The notes below the pieces were generated by a model that did not search any database, was not told the origin of the DNA, and was given only the letters and a program-made list of their open reading frames with translations. Made by a program: the position numbers and the translations under genes. Shown here piece by piece: positions 49,733 through 58,807 of a DNA stretch of 64,000 nucleotides (positions are counted from its first letter, which is position 1; the number at the start of each line of letters is the position of its first letter). The stretch is from Chitinophaga lutea (GTDB taxonomy: Bacteria; Bacteroidota; Bacteroidia; Chitinophagales; Chitinophagaceae). The stretch is from the NCBI RefSeq assembly GCF_003813775.1, contig NZ_RPDH01000003.1:620001-684000 (forward strand), read 5' to 3'.

Positions 49733-49809
49733 GATGGCTTTTGTATACTACAGTTCATTAATTTTGCCCCGTGATTTTTCACCAAACCAAAAATTTTAAT
49801 TCATCGACA

Positions 49810-50487
49810 ATGAAAAAGCTGTCTATTGCGCCCCTTGCGGCTGTATTTTTTTTAATCTCATGCGGAGGCTCTACGGGCGATAAAGCCGCTACTGCCTCAG
49901 AGCAGCAGGTAGCGGAGCAAAAAGGCGCCACCTATACCGTAGATGCGGCCCAAAGCACGCTGAAATGGACAGGGTACCATAAAGGCGGCCTGAACCCCCG
50001 GTTTGGCACTTTGAAAGGCTCCGGCACACTGGCTGTTGAAAACAACGCTATTACCGGCGGTACCTTTACCATCGACGTTGCTTCCCTCACCACCGACTCT
50101 GCTTCCGTAGATCCGGCCAGCTCCGGCGGTAAAAAATCAACCGACCTGGACGGTCACCTGAAGACGGCCGACTTTTTTGAAGTGGAAAAATACCCCACGG
50201 CAAAGTTCGAGATCACCGGCGTTACCGCCTTTGACGCAGCCACCACCAAGAGCGTAGTGGAAGGCGCCACCAATACCATCAGCGGTAACCTTACCATCAA
50301 GGACAAAACCGTGAACGTGACTTTCCCTGCGAAAGTGACTTTCAGCGGCGATGAAACAACCGTTGAATCCAAATTTACCATCAACCGCCAGGACTGGGGC
50401 CTCACTTACGGTACCGAAGGCAATCCGAAAGACTGGATGATTTCCCAGGAAGTTGATATTGCGCTGAACATAAAAGCCAAAAAATAA
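49810..50487 (+). CDS. YceI-family lipocalin-like lipoprotein
   Basis: The 225-residue protein starts with a lipoprotein signal (LSIAPLAAVFFLISC, acylated Cys). The YceI beta-barrel follows: YTVDAAQSTLKWTGYHKGGL, GTFTIDVASLTTDSASVDPA, DLDGHLKTADFFEVEKYPTA and NRQDWGLTYGTE. YceI proteins bind polyisoprenoids or amphiphiles in the periplasm. The start at the ATG 49810 begins the signal peptide, although the frame is open to 49771. It is divergent from hxlR across the twin operators and is the likely regulated target. Confidence 0.93.
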   Translation: MKKLSIAPLAAVFFLISCGGSTGDKAATASEQQVAEQKGATYTVDAAQSTLKWTGYHKGGLNPRFGTLKGSGTLAVENNAITGGTFTIDVASLTTDSASVDPASSGGKKSTDLDGHLKTADFFEVEKYPTAKFEITGVTAFDAATTKSVVEGATNTISGNLTIKDKTVNVTFPAKVTFSGDETTVESKFTINRQDWGLTYGTEGNPKDWMISQEVDIALNIKAKK

Positions 50488-50528
50488 TCCTGCGCCGGCA
50501 GCCGTCGGAAAACAGTTGCAGCCATTTG

Positions 50529-50557
50529 AAAAGCGGAGCCGTTGGTTCCGCTTTTTT
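50529..50557 (+). terminator. Terminator of the yceI-like gene
   Basis: AAAAGCGGA (50529-50537) pairs with TCCGCTTTT (50547-50555) around a 9-base loop, ending in a run of T. Confidence 0.85.
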
Positions 50558-50636
50558 CGTTGAAGGCAGTTCTCCCCGCAGAAAATAGCACAATATTCAG
50601 TAGGTTTACGTACTTAAACATGTCATTAAAGTTTGT

Positions 50637-52451
50637 ATGAAAAAGCTACTCCTCACCGCCGGTCTGGCGCTGTGTTGTTATGTTTCACAGGCACAGGCCG
50701 TTAAAAAAGCGCACACGTTTACATTGGGCCAGTCGGAGTTTCTGCTCGACGGCAAACCTTACCAGATCATCAGCGGGGAAATGCACCCTGCCCGCATCCC
50801 GAAAGAATACTGGCGTCACCGCATCCAGATGACCAAAGCGATGGGCTGTAATACCATTGCGGCGTACATCTTCTGGAACTACCACGAAAAAACGGAAGGC
50901 ACGTTCGACTTCGCCACCGACAACCGCAACATCGCGGAGTTCGTGCGCATCTGCCAGGAAGAAGGCATGTGGGTGCTGTTCCGGCCGGGCCCTTACGTTT
51001 GTGCGGAATGGGAATTCGGCGGCCTGCCGCCTTACCTGCTGCGCATCCCTGATATCAAGGTGCGCTGTATGGATCCGCGGTACATGGCGGCGGTGGAACG
51101 GTATGTGAAGGCGCTGGCCAAAGAAGTGAAAGACCTGCAGGTGACCAAAGGCGGGCCTATCCTGATGGTGCAGGTGGAAAACGAATACGGCAGCTTCGGC
51201 AACGATAAGAATTACCTCCTCCGTTTGAAACAATTGTGGGACGACAACGGCATCGACGTACCGTATTACACGGCCGACGGCCCCACCGCCCATATGCTGG
51301 AAGCGGGCTCGATCCCCGGTGCGGCCATCGGCCTTGATTCAGGCGGGTCCGACGCCGACTTCGCGGCCGCTGCCAGACAGAATCCCAATGTTCCTTCTTT
51401 CAGCAGCGAGTCGTATCCCGGCTGGCTCACCCACTGGGGCGAAAAGTGGGCGAGGCCCGGCATTCCCGGTATCGTGAAGGAGATCAAATACCTGATGGAC
51501 AATAAAAAGTCCTTCAACTTCTACGTGATACATGGTGGCACGAACTTCGGTTTCACGGCCGGCGCCAACTCCGGCGGCAAAGGCTATGAGCCCGATCTGA
51601 CGAGCTACGATTACGACGCGCCCATCAACGAGCGCGGCGACACCACGGCCAAATACATGGCGCTGCGCAACCTCATCGCGTCGTACCTCCCCAAAGGGAA
51701 AAAACTCCCGAAAATACCGGCCGCCATGCCCGTGATCAGCTTCCCGGCGGTGCAGCTGCAACCGCTTACCAGCATCTGGGAGCACCTGCCGCAGCCGGTG
51801 GCGTCGGTACAGCCGAAAACGTTCGAAGCATACGGACAGGATTACGGTTTCATGCTCTATAAAACCACGCTCATCGGTCATAAAAGCGGCAAGCTCACCA
51901 TCACCGACCTGCACGATTACGCGACCATCTATCTCAACGGGCAATACATCGGCAAGCTCGACCGCAGGCTGGGCGAGCGTACCATCGACCTGCCGAAGAC
52001 CGAAGTGAAAGATCCCGTGCTGGAAATTCTTGTGGAAGGCATGGGCCGCATCAACTTCGCGCAATACCTCATAGACCGTAAAGGCATTACCGACCGCGTT
52101 ACCCTGAACGGCATGACGCTTATGAACTGGGACGTATACGGCCTGCCGATGACGGAAGAGGCCGTGACGAAACTGACCCCTTCCAAAGCCTCGCCCGACA
52201 AACGTGCGCAGTATTTCAAAGGGCGTTTTCAGCTGGATGCGACAGGGGATACCTTCATCGATATGACCGGCTACAAAAAGGGCATCGTATGGGTGAACGG
52301 CCACAACCTCGGCCGCTACTGGGAAATCGGCCCGCAGAAACGGTTGTACTGTCCCGCTACATGGCTGAAAAAAGGAGAAAACGAAATCATCGTGTTCGAC
52401 CAGCATCAGACCACTGCAGCGACAATAACAGGGGAGAAAACAATGGAGTAA
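50637..52451 (+). CDS. GH35 beta-galactosidase, secreted
   Basis: The 604-residue glycosidase has a Sec signal (LLLTAGLALCCYVSQAQA) and a GH35 TIM barrel. GKPYQIISGEMHPARIPKEY and the RPGPYVCAEWEFGGLPPYLL loop are canonical. The acid/base is Glu183 (VQVENEYGSFG) and the nucleophile Glu258 (FSSESYPGWL). C-terminal beta-sandwich domains follow from about residue 375 and include WVNGHNLGRYWEIGPQKRLY. It releases terminal beta-galactose from glycans in the periplasm or outside. No SusC/D genes adjoin it. A terminator follows. Confidence 0.93.
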   Translation: MKKLLLTAGLALCCYVSQAQAVKKAHTFTLGQSEFLLDGKPYQIISGEMHPARIPKEYWRHRIQMTKAMGCNTIAAYIFWNYHEKTEGTFDFATDNRNIAEFVRICQEEGMWVLFRPGPYVCAEWEFGGLPPYLLRIPDIKVRCMDPRYMAAVERYVKALAKEVKDLQVTKGGPILMVQVENEYGSFGNDKNYLLRLKQLWDDNGIDVPYYTADGPTAHMLEAGSIPGAAIGLDSGGSDADFAAAARQNPNVPSFSSESYPGWLTHWGEKWARPGIPGIVKEIKYLMDNKKSFNFYVIHGGTNFGFTAGANSGGKGYEPDLTSYDYDAPINERGDTTAKYMALRNLIASYLPKGKKLPKIPAAMPVISFPAVQLQPLTSIWEHLPQPVASVQPKTFEAYGQDYGFMLYKTTLIGHKSGKLTITDLHDYATIYLNGQYIGKLDRRLGERTIDLPKTEVKDPVLEILVEGMGRINFAQYLIDRKGITDRVTLNGMTLMNWDVYGLPMTEEAVTKLTPSKASPDKRAQYFKGRFQLDATGDTFIDMTGYKKGIVWVNGHNLGRYWEIGPQKRLYCPATWLKKGENEIIVFDQHQTTAATITGEKTME

Positions 52452-52493
52452 AAAATATCAATTGTAAAGCGTTAAATTATAACGCCGGCAGTG

Positions 52494-52528
52494 AAAAGGA
52501 AAAAGTTCTTCGGGGCTTTTTCCTTTTT
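52494..52528 (+). terminator. Terminator of the GH35 gene
   Basis: AAAAGGAAAAAG (52494-52505) pairs perfectly with CTTTTTCCTTTT (52516-52527) around a 10-base loop. Confidence 0.8.
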
Positions 52529-52611
52529 ACTGTTTGCTATTCCCGATAAAAAAAAGTAACTTAAAGTAGTGATTCCACACTCGTATTGTTTAACACTTAA
52601 TACAGCTTACC

Positions 52612-53055
52612 ATGGGGAGAGTCAGAAATATCTTGGTGGGCAAAGGTCATGCAGTTTATTCCGTACATCCGGACAGTACCGTTTATGAAGCCCTTAAAGT
52701 ACTGGTAGACCGGAACGTTGGCGCCCTTGTCGTAGTCGACGAGGGAGAGCGCTTCCTGGGAATATTTTCCGAGCGTGACTATGCGAGAAGGGTGATCCTG
52801 AAAGGACGCGCTTCCAAAGAAACAACTATCCGTGAGATAATGACGGAGCATCCAATTACTGTTACAGAAGACGAAACGATTGAAAACTGCATGTGCAAGA
52901 TGACTGATAAAAGAATCAGGCACCTGCCGGTAGTAGACGATAACGGGCGGCTGATCGGTCTCATTTCCATTGGTGACGTAGTAAAGTACATCATGGACGA
53001 GCAAAAACACATCATCGAAAACCTCGAATGCTATATTCACGGCACTCATCACTAG
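52612..53055 (+). CDS. CBS-domain-pair protein
   Basis: The 147-residue cytoplasmic protein is a single Bateman module of two CBS domains. The first is at about residues 8-65 (HAVYSVHPDSTVYEALKVLV, GIFSERDYARRVILKG), the second at 74-135 (IREIMTEHPITVTEDETIEN, LPVVDDNGRLIGLISIGDVV). Such modules bind adenine nucleotides and regulate partner enzymes or transporters, and no partner is fused here. It stands alone between the GH35 gene and the nuo operon, and the 223 bp that follow contain no gene. Confidence 0.9.
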   Translation: MGRVRNILVGKGHAVYSVHPDSTVYEALKVLVDRNVGALVVVDEGERFLGIFSERDYARRVILKGRASKETTIREIMTEHPITVTEDETIENCMCKMTDKRIRHLPVVDDNGRLIGLISIGDVVKYIMDEQKHIIENLECYIHGTHH

Positions 53056-53278
53056 CCTGGCACTACAATTAAAAGGCATTTTCCGGTATCCGGCAATAAC
53101 TGGTTTGAAAAGGGCCTGTACGCTATGTTGTACAGCTGAGCCATTATTCAAAGGCGGTTGTATTGCCTGTTTGTTTTATTGTTTATACGGAAGAACGGTA
53201 TCGTCTCGTGTTGCACTGCAATAAAACAATTGATCGGAGAACAGCATCACATCACTGCAAACAATAAAACGAACTGCC

Positions 53279-53719
53279 ATGAACCCTGCCTGGCCTTTCC
53301 TTGTATTTGGAGCCATCGTACTGGTACTGGTGACTGCCATATTGGGCCTGTCCTACGTATTGGGGCAGCGCCACAACGACCGTTCCACGGGTGAAGCCTA
53401 CGAAGCCGGCATCCTGTCTACCGGCTCTGCGCGAATGCGCTTTCCATCCCAGTTTTATCTTGTAGCCATGTTATTTGTGATCTTCGACATCGAAACGGTG
53501 TTCGTGATCTCCTGGGCCATCGCTTTCGATGAGCTGGGGTGGGCGGGCTTTATCGGCGCCGCCGTTTTTATTTTTATACTTCTCGTAGTGCTCATTTACG
53601 AATGGCGCAACGGGGCGCTCGACTTCGGGCCCGACGGTAAAAAGATCCTGCGGGCCTACAAAAAGATGCGGAAAGAACAAACCATAAAACATATACCCGA
53701 TGAAGTGGTGGTTAACTGA
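53279..53719 (+). CDS. nuoA: NADH-quinone oxidoreductase subunit A
   Basis: NuoA is a small membrane-arm subunit of respiratory complex I. The 146-residue protein has three transmembrane helices (about 6-28, 61-82 and 90-112). The conserved stretch [20 protein letters not shown] and [20 protein letters not shown] carries the usual acidic residues. It opens the nuo operon, and its last 20 bp overlap nuoB. I could not identify a convincing promoter in the 223 bp before it. Confidence 0.95.
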   Translation: MNPAWPFLVFGAIVLVLVTAILGLSYVLGQRHNDRSTGEAYEAGILSTGSARMRFPSQFYLVAMLFVIFDIETVFVISWAIAFDELGWAGFIGAAVFIFILLVVLIYEWRNGALDFGPDGKKILRAYKKMRKEQTIKHIPDEVVVN

Positions 53720-54338
53720 ACCGAAAGAAGCCGCGCCGCAGCATTCCGGCAATTTTTCCATGGAAGAGTCCGTGGGGCAGAGCGTAATGCTGACGTCTGT
53801 GGAGCGCCTGGTGGCATGGGGCCGCAAAAACTCCATGTGGCCTTTCCACTTCGGTCTTTCGTGCTGCTTCGTGGAAATGGCTACCGGCATGACGCCCAAG
53901 TACGACCTCGCCCGCTTCGGCGCGGAAGTGATACGGGGCACGCCCCGCGAAGCGGACGTGATGATCATCGCCGGCACCGTGTTCATCAAGATGGCGCCCA
54001 TCATCAAACGCCTCTATGAACAGATGATGGAACCCCGCTGGGTGATTTCGATGGGCTCCTGCGCCAATTCCGGCGGGATGTACGATATTTACAGCGTAGT
54101 GCAGGGCGTCGACAAGTTTCTCCCGGTAGATGTATATGTACCCGGTTGCCCGCCCCGGCCCGATGCGTTCATGCACGGTCTGGTGCTGCTGCAGCAGTCC
54201 GTGGGCAAGGAAAAACGCCCCCTCAGCTGGACCATCGGGGACCAGGGCGTGATCAAACCGGAGAAAATTTCGATGCAGGAAGTGCATAAGGAGAAGCGAA
54301 ACAATATGACCGATTTCAAAACAACCGACGAGATATAA
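53700..54338 (+). CDS. nuoB: NADH-quinone oxidoreductase subunit B
   Basis: NuoB carries the terminal iron-sulfur cluster N2 next to the quinone site. The ligands are Cys55 and Cys56 (GLSCCFVEM), Cys121 ([10 protein letters not shown]) and Cys150 ([15 protein letters not shown]), all present in the 212-residue protein. The frame overlaps nuoA by 20 bp, which suggests translational coupling. The C-terminal tail beyond about residue 180 is longer than usual and hydrophilic. Confidence 0.96.
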   Translation: MKWWLTEPKEAAPQHSGNFSMEESVGQSVMLTSVERLVAWGRKNSMWPFHFGLSCCFVEMATGMTPKYDLARFGAEVIRGTPREADVMIIAGTVFIKMAPIIKRLYEQMMEPRWVISMGSCANSGGMYDIYSVVQGVDKFLPVDVYVPGCPPRPDAFMHGLVLLQQSVGKEKRPLSWTIGDQGVIKPEKISMQEVHKEKRNNMTDFKTTDEI

Positions 54339-54356
54339 CTAAAATCAAAGGCATCT

Positions 54357-55145
54357 ATGAAAATCAGGAGAATCACAGCAAACGTTTATGAGCTGCCGTT
54401 AGGGATGGTGAATGCGTTCATCGTGGAAGACGATGCGCTGACGCTGATCGACACGGGCGCTCCCGGCAGTACGGGTAAAATACTGGCGGCCGTTCGCGAA
54501 ATAGGCCGTGCTCCTGAAGATATCCAGCACATCCTGCTCACCCATGCCCACCCGGACCACGCAGGCAGCGTAGCGGAACTGAAACGGGCAACGCCCGCCA
54601 AAGTATGGATGCATGCTGCGGAAGCGCCCCACCTGGCCGAAGGTTTCATCCCCAAACCACCGGAACCCGTGTTTACCAGCTTCCTGAACAAAACGCTTTA
54701 CAACCTCTTCGTCAAAAAAGCCTCCAGCGAAATACCCCCGGCCAATGCCGACGAACTGATGGAAGACGGCGACTGGCTGCCCATGGCGGGCGGCATGCAT
54801 GTCATCCACATCCCGGGGCATAGTCCCGGTCAGCTCGCGTTCTTTCTGCCCGGCCAGAAAAACGTGATGTTCGCCGCCGATGCGGCGGACAATATGTTCG
54901 GGCTGAGTTACGCCTGTTTTTACGAAAACCTGGTGGAAGCCCGGCATAGCCTGGAACGCCTCGCCACGTTCGATTTCGATATCGCCTGTTTCGGCCACGG
55001 CCGCAGCATTCTAAGCAATGCCGCCGCCCGTTTCCGCAAAAGGTTCATACACCCTGCGGCACATACGGCGAAAGACCAGCAACAGTGGATTGCCGTGGAA
55101 AAGGAAGCCATCGTGCGTTTGCAGGAACCCGGAGAAAAATTGTAA
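54357..55145 (+). CDS. Metallo-beta-lactamase-fold hydrolase inside the nuo operon
   Basis: The 262-residue protein has the MBL metal motif His63, His65, Asp67 and His68 (LTHAHPDHAG). HIPGHSPGQLAF supplies the next histidine, an aspartate follows in MFAADAAD, and the last histidine is in IACFGHGRS. It has no signal peptide. The family includes thioesterases, lactonases and glyoxalase-II-like hydrolases, and the substrate is open. It is not a complex I subunit, yet it sits on the same strand 18 bp after nuoB and 106 bp before nuoCD, splitting the usual nuoB-nuoC junction. It must be transcribed with the operon unless nuoCD has its own promoter. Confidence 0.88.
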   Translation: MKIRRITANVYELPLGMVNAFIVEDDALTLIDTGAPGSTGKILAAVREIGRAPEDIQHILLTHAHPDHAGSVAELKRATPAKVWMHAAEAPHLAEGFIPKPPEPVFTSFLNKTLYNLFVKKASSEIPPANADELMEDGDWLPMAGGMHVIHIPGHSPGQLAFFLPGQKNVMFAADAADNMFGLSYACFYENLVEARHSLERLATFDFDIACFGHGRSILSNAAARFRKRFIHPAAHTAKDQQQWIAVEKEAIVRLQEPGEKL

Positions 55146-55251
55146 TTAACACCATAACGGTCAAACTGATACAAGAGCTCATTACAGCAAGGGATTAAAA
55201 GCTTGGAAAAGCTAGGCAGCATGGCGCATTGATACAATTAAAACTGTTATC

Positions 55252-56991
55252 ATGCCTGCGAGCATCTTTCAAACCCTCTGCTCCCGCTTCGGTGAGAATA
55301 TTTTCCACGAACAGCTCACCCGGGATGAGACGCCCACCATCTGGACGCCGCAAGGGAAGATTATTGCCGTATTGGAGTACCTCCGCAGTGATGTGGAACA
55401 ACCTTACCGCATGCTCTATGACCTCACGGCCATCGATGAGCGTGCCTTAAAAAGTAAGTACAACGGCACCGGCGATTTTACCCTTGTTTATCATCTCTTT
55501 TCTTTCGAGCGTAACGCGTTAATCCGCCTCAAAGTAGTGCTCCGCGGAGAATACCCCGTGACCCCCAGCATCACGCATTTATGGCCCGCCGCCAACTGGT
55601 ACGAACGCGAAGTGTACGATATGTTCGGCATCCGCTTCGACGGCCACCCTTTGCTCAAACGTATCCTCATGCCGACCACCTGGGAGGGGCACCCGCTCCG
55701 CAAGGAGCATCCCGCACGGGCCACCGAAATGGGACCTTTCCGGCTCTTTGACGAGAAGGAAGACAGGGAGCAGGCCGCGCTCCAGTTCAACCCTGAAGAA
55801 TGGGGCCTCCAGCGGCAGAGCGAAGATTCCGATTACATGTTCCTCAACATCGGCCCCCAGCACCCCGGCACCCACGGCGTGCTCCGCATCATCCTGCAGC
55901 TCGACGGGGAAGACATCGTGGATGCGGTGCCGGATATCGGCTTCCACCACCGCGGCGCGGAAAAAATGGGCGAGCGCCAGAGCTGGCATACCTACATTCC
56001 TTACACCGACCGTATCGATTACCTCGGCGGCGTCAACAACAACCTGGCCTACCTGCTGTCTGTCGAAAAACTGGCCGGCATCAAAATACCGCAACGCGCG
56101 GAAGTGATCCGCGTGATGCTCTGTGAGCTGTTCCGTATCGCGAGCCACCTCGTGTGGTACGGCACCTTCGCGCAGGACGTGGGCCAGCTGAGCCCTGTGT
56201 TTTATATGTTCACCGATCGCGAACGCATCTTCGAGATCATCGAAGCCATCTGTGGTGGCCGCATGCATCCCAACTGGTTCCGCATCGGCGGCGTGGCGCA
56301 GGACCTGCCAAGGGGCTGGGACAAGCTGGTGCGTGAGTTTGTGAGCTATTTCCCGAAAAAACTGAAAGAATACGATAAGATGGTGATGCGCAACAGCCTG
56401 TTTAAAGCGCGCACCGTTGGTATCGGCGTGTTTACGCAGGAAGAGGCGATCGACTGGGGCGTAACCGGCCCCGGCCTTCGCGCCTGTGGCCTCGCCTGGG
56501 ATATGCGTAAAAAGCAGCCTTACAGCGGCTATGAAAATTACGAATTCGACATTCCCGTGGCGGAGAACGGGGATTGTTACGCCCGTGCCCAGGTGCGCGT
56601 GAACGAAATGTGGCAGAGCCTCCGCATCGTCGAGCAATGCCTGAACAACATGCCCGAAGGCCCTTACAAATCCGATCATCCGCTTACCACGCCGCCGCTG
56701 AAACAGTTTACGATGGAAGACATCGAAACCCTCATCCATCACTTCCTCAACGTCAGCTGGGGCCCGGTAATGCCGGCGGGGGAATCGCTCGTGATCACGG
56801 AAGCGACGAAGGGCTGGAACAGTTATTACGTTACGAGCGACGGCAACACCTCGCCGTACCGCGTCCGCGTCCGCACCCCGTCGTTCGCGCACATGCAGAT
56901 GATCCCGTATATCAGTCGCGGTTACACCGTAGCCGACCTGTTATCCATACTCGGCGCGATGGATTACGTGCTGGCCGACATTGACCGTTAA
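55252..56991 (+). CDS. nuoCD: NADH-quinone oxidoreductase fused subunits C and D
   Basis: The 579-residue fusion joins NuoC (about 1-185) and NuoD (about 195-579), peripheral-arm subunits at the quinone site. NuoC shows [20 protein letters not shown] and [14 protein letters not shown]. NuoD shows [40 protein letters not shown] and the C-terminal CADIL-like end [20 protein letters not shown]. The fusion state matches E. coli and many Bacteroidota. It follows the MBL gene and precedes nuoE by 13 bp. Confidence 0.96.
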   Translation: MPASIFQTLCSRFGENIFHEQLTRDETPTIWTPQGKIIAVLEYLRSDVEQPYRMLYDLTAIDERALKSKYNGTGDFTLVYHLFSFERNALIRLKVVLRGEYPVTPSITHLWPAANWYEREVYDMFGIRFDGHPLLKRILMPTTWEGHPLRKEHPARATEMGPFRLFDEKEDREQAALQFNPEEWGLQRQSEDSDYMFLNIGPQHPGTHGVLRIILQLDGEDIVDAVPDIGFHHRGAEKMGERQSWHTYIPYTDRIDYLGGVNNNLAYLLSVEKLAGIKIPQRAEVIRVMLCELFRIASHLVWYGTFAQDVGQLSPVFYMFTDRERIFEIIEAICGGRMHPNWFRIGGVAQDLPRGWDKLVREFVSYFPKKLKEYDKMVMRNSLFKARTVGIGVFTQEEAIDWGVTGPGLRACGLAWDMRKKQPYSGYENYEFDIPVAENGDCYARAQVRVNEMWQSLRIVEQCLNNMPEGPYKSDHPLTTPPLKQFTMEDIETLIHHFLNVSWGPVMPAGESLVITEATKGWNSYYVTSDGNTSPYRVRVRTPSFAHMQMIPYISRGYTVADLLSILGAMDYVLADIDR

Positions 56992-57004
56992 AACAGAACA
57001 GACT

Positions 57005-57469
57005 ATGCTCACCATTGCAGAAAAGGAACAAATCGAACACGAGATCCGGCAGGTGCCGGTGAAAAAGGCGGCCTGCATAGAGGCGTTGAAGATCGTACAG
57101 GGGCATCGCCGGTGGGTGTCTGACGAAGGCATCCGCGATGTAGCGGATATCCTCGAGATGAGCCCCGAGGAGGTAGACAGCGTAGCGACATTTTACAATC
57201 TCATTTTCCGCCAGCCCGTTGGCCGTCATATCATTCTGCTGTGCGACAGCATCAGCTGTTATGTGATGGGCCTCCGCGCGCTGCATCAGCAGCTGGTGCA
57301 GCTGCTTGGCATACAATACGGTCAAACCACGCCGGATGGCCGCTTCACGTTATTGCCCAATCCCTGCCTCGGTACCTGCGATCATGCGCCTGCCCTCATG
57401 GTAGACGATGATCTGTACCGTGATCTGAGTGCGGACGACCTGGAAGCCATTCTTGCTAAATATACCTGA
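57005..57469 (+). CDS. nuoE: NADH-quinone oxidoreductase subunit E
   Basis: The 154-residue thioredoxin-like subunit carries the [2Fe-2S] cluster N1a. The cysteines are in LLCDSISCYVMG and NPCLGTCDHAPALMV. The helical N-terminus contains CIEALKIVQGHRRWVSDEGI and LEMSPEEVDSVATFYNLIF. The frame is open to 56981 inside nuoCD, but the ATG at 57005 starts the normal N-terminus. It overlaps nothing and is followed by nuoF after 2 bp. Confidence 0.95.
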   Translation: MLTIAEKEQIEHEIRQVPVKKAACIEALKIVQGHRRWVSDEGIRDVADILEMSPEEVDSVATFYNLIFRQPVGRHIILLCDSISCYVMGLRALHQQLVQLLGIQYGQTTPDGRFTLLPNPCLGTCDHAPALMVDDDLYRDLSADDLEAILAKYT

Positions 57470-57471
57470 TC

Positions 57472-58737
57472 ATGGAACGTCCCTTAACACAACATATCAC
57501 CTTTCCGCCACTGGGCCTGCGCCAGTACGAAGCCGTCGGCGGTTACCAGGCTGTGCGCAAAGCCGTGCGGCACATGGAGCCGAAAGACGTGACGGCGCTG
57601 GTGAAGGAAGCGAATATGCGCGGCCGGGGAGGAGCGGGATTCAGCACCGGCATGAAGTGGAGCTTCGTGCCCATGGATGTGCCCGGGCCCAAATACCTCG
57701 TGGCCAACGCCGACGAAATGGAGCCCGGCACGTTCAAAGACCGCTGGCTGCTCGAAGGTAATCCCCACCAGCTCATCGAAGGCATGATCGTGTCGGCATA
57801 CGCGATCCAGGCCACCGAATCCTTCGTGTTCCTGCGCTGGGCGTACAAACAGGCGGCGGTGGAGATCCGCAAAGCTATCGCGGAAGCCTACGATGCCGGT
57901 TATCTCGGCAAAAACATCCTCGGCACGGATTATTCCCTGGAGATGCACCTGCACACCGGTGTGGGCCGGTACATGTGCGGCGAAGAAACGGCGCTGCTCA
58001 ATTCACTCGAGGGCAAACGCGCCACGCCCCGCGCCAAACCGCCCTTCCCGCAGGTGAGCGGATTGTTCGGCCGGCCTACGATCGTCAATAATGTTGAAAC
58101 ACTCAGTTATATCCCGCACATCGTCAATCACGGCGTTGCCTGGTTCCAGTCGCTCAGCCGCACTGCGGACGGCGGTACCAAAATTTACGGTGTAAGCGGC
58201 CGGGTCAATAAACCGGGCGCCTGGGAACTGCCGATGGGCGTTACCATGCGTGAACTCATTGAAGAGCATGCGGGCGGCATGCAAAACGGTTACCGCTTTC
58301 GCGGGGTATTACCGGGTGGGGCCTCTACCGATTTTCTCGTGGAAGAGCATATGGATGTGCAGATGGATTTTACCGGTGTGGCCGCCGCCGGCAGCCGTCT
58401 CGGTACGGGCACCATGGTGGTGCTCGACGACCGTACCTGCCCCGTTGGTTTCGTGCACAACCTCGAGCACTTTTTTTCGCAGGAGAGCTGCGGTTTCTGC
58501 ACGCCCTGCCGCGAAGGCCTGCCGTGGACGGAGAAACTCCTGTGGGCCATCGAACAGGGGAAGGGCAGGGAAGAAGACCTGGCGCTGCTGGCCTCGCACG
58601 CCACGCTGCTGGGCCCCGGCAACACGTTCTGCGCGCTGGCCCCCGGCGCCATGGAGCCGCTGCAAAGCGCGCTGAAATATTTCAAGGAAGATTTCGAACA
58701 GCATATCAAACACAAGAAGTGCCCGTATCATGATTGA
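57472..58737 (+). CDS. nuoF: NADH-quinone oxidoreductase subunit F
   Basis: NuoF binds NADH and FMN and oxidises NADH. The 421-residue protein has the NADH/FMN signature MRGRGGAGFSTGMKWSFVP and the FMN region GAYICGEETA-like GRYMCGEETALLNSLEGK. The N3 [4Fe-4S] ligands are in ESCGFCTPCREG plus a distal cysteine near the end (NTFCALAPG). Length and order fit the family. It overlaps neither neighbour; nuoG follows after 70 bp. Confidence 0.96.
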   Translation: MERPLTQHITFPPLGLRQYEAVGGYQAVRKAVRHMEPKDVTALVKEANMRGRGGAGFSTGMKWSFVPMDVPGPKYLVANADEMEPGTFKDRWLLEGNPHQLIEGMIVSAYAIQATESFVFLRWAYKQAAVEIRKAIAEAYDAGYLGKNILGTDYSLEMHLHTGVGRYMCGEETALLNSLEGKRATPRAKPPFPQVSGLFGRPTIVNNVETLSYIPHIVNHGVAWFQSLSRTADGGTKIYGVSGRVNKPGAWELPMGVTMRELIEEHAGGMQNGYRFRGVLPGGASTDFLVEEHMDVQMDFTGVAAAGSRLGTGTMVVLDDRTCPVGFVHNLEHFFSQESCGFCTPCREGLPWTEKLLWAIEQGKGREEDLALLASHATLLGPGNTFCALAPGAMEPLQSALKYFKEDFEQHIKHKKCPYHD

Positions 58738-58807
58738 AGGAAACAATGCGGCGGTTTCGGCATAAACAACAACGGAAGAAGCGACACCCTCAACTGAATA
58801 TTTCATT

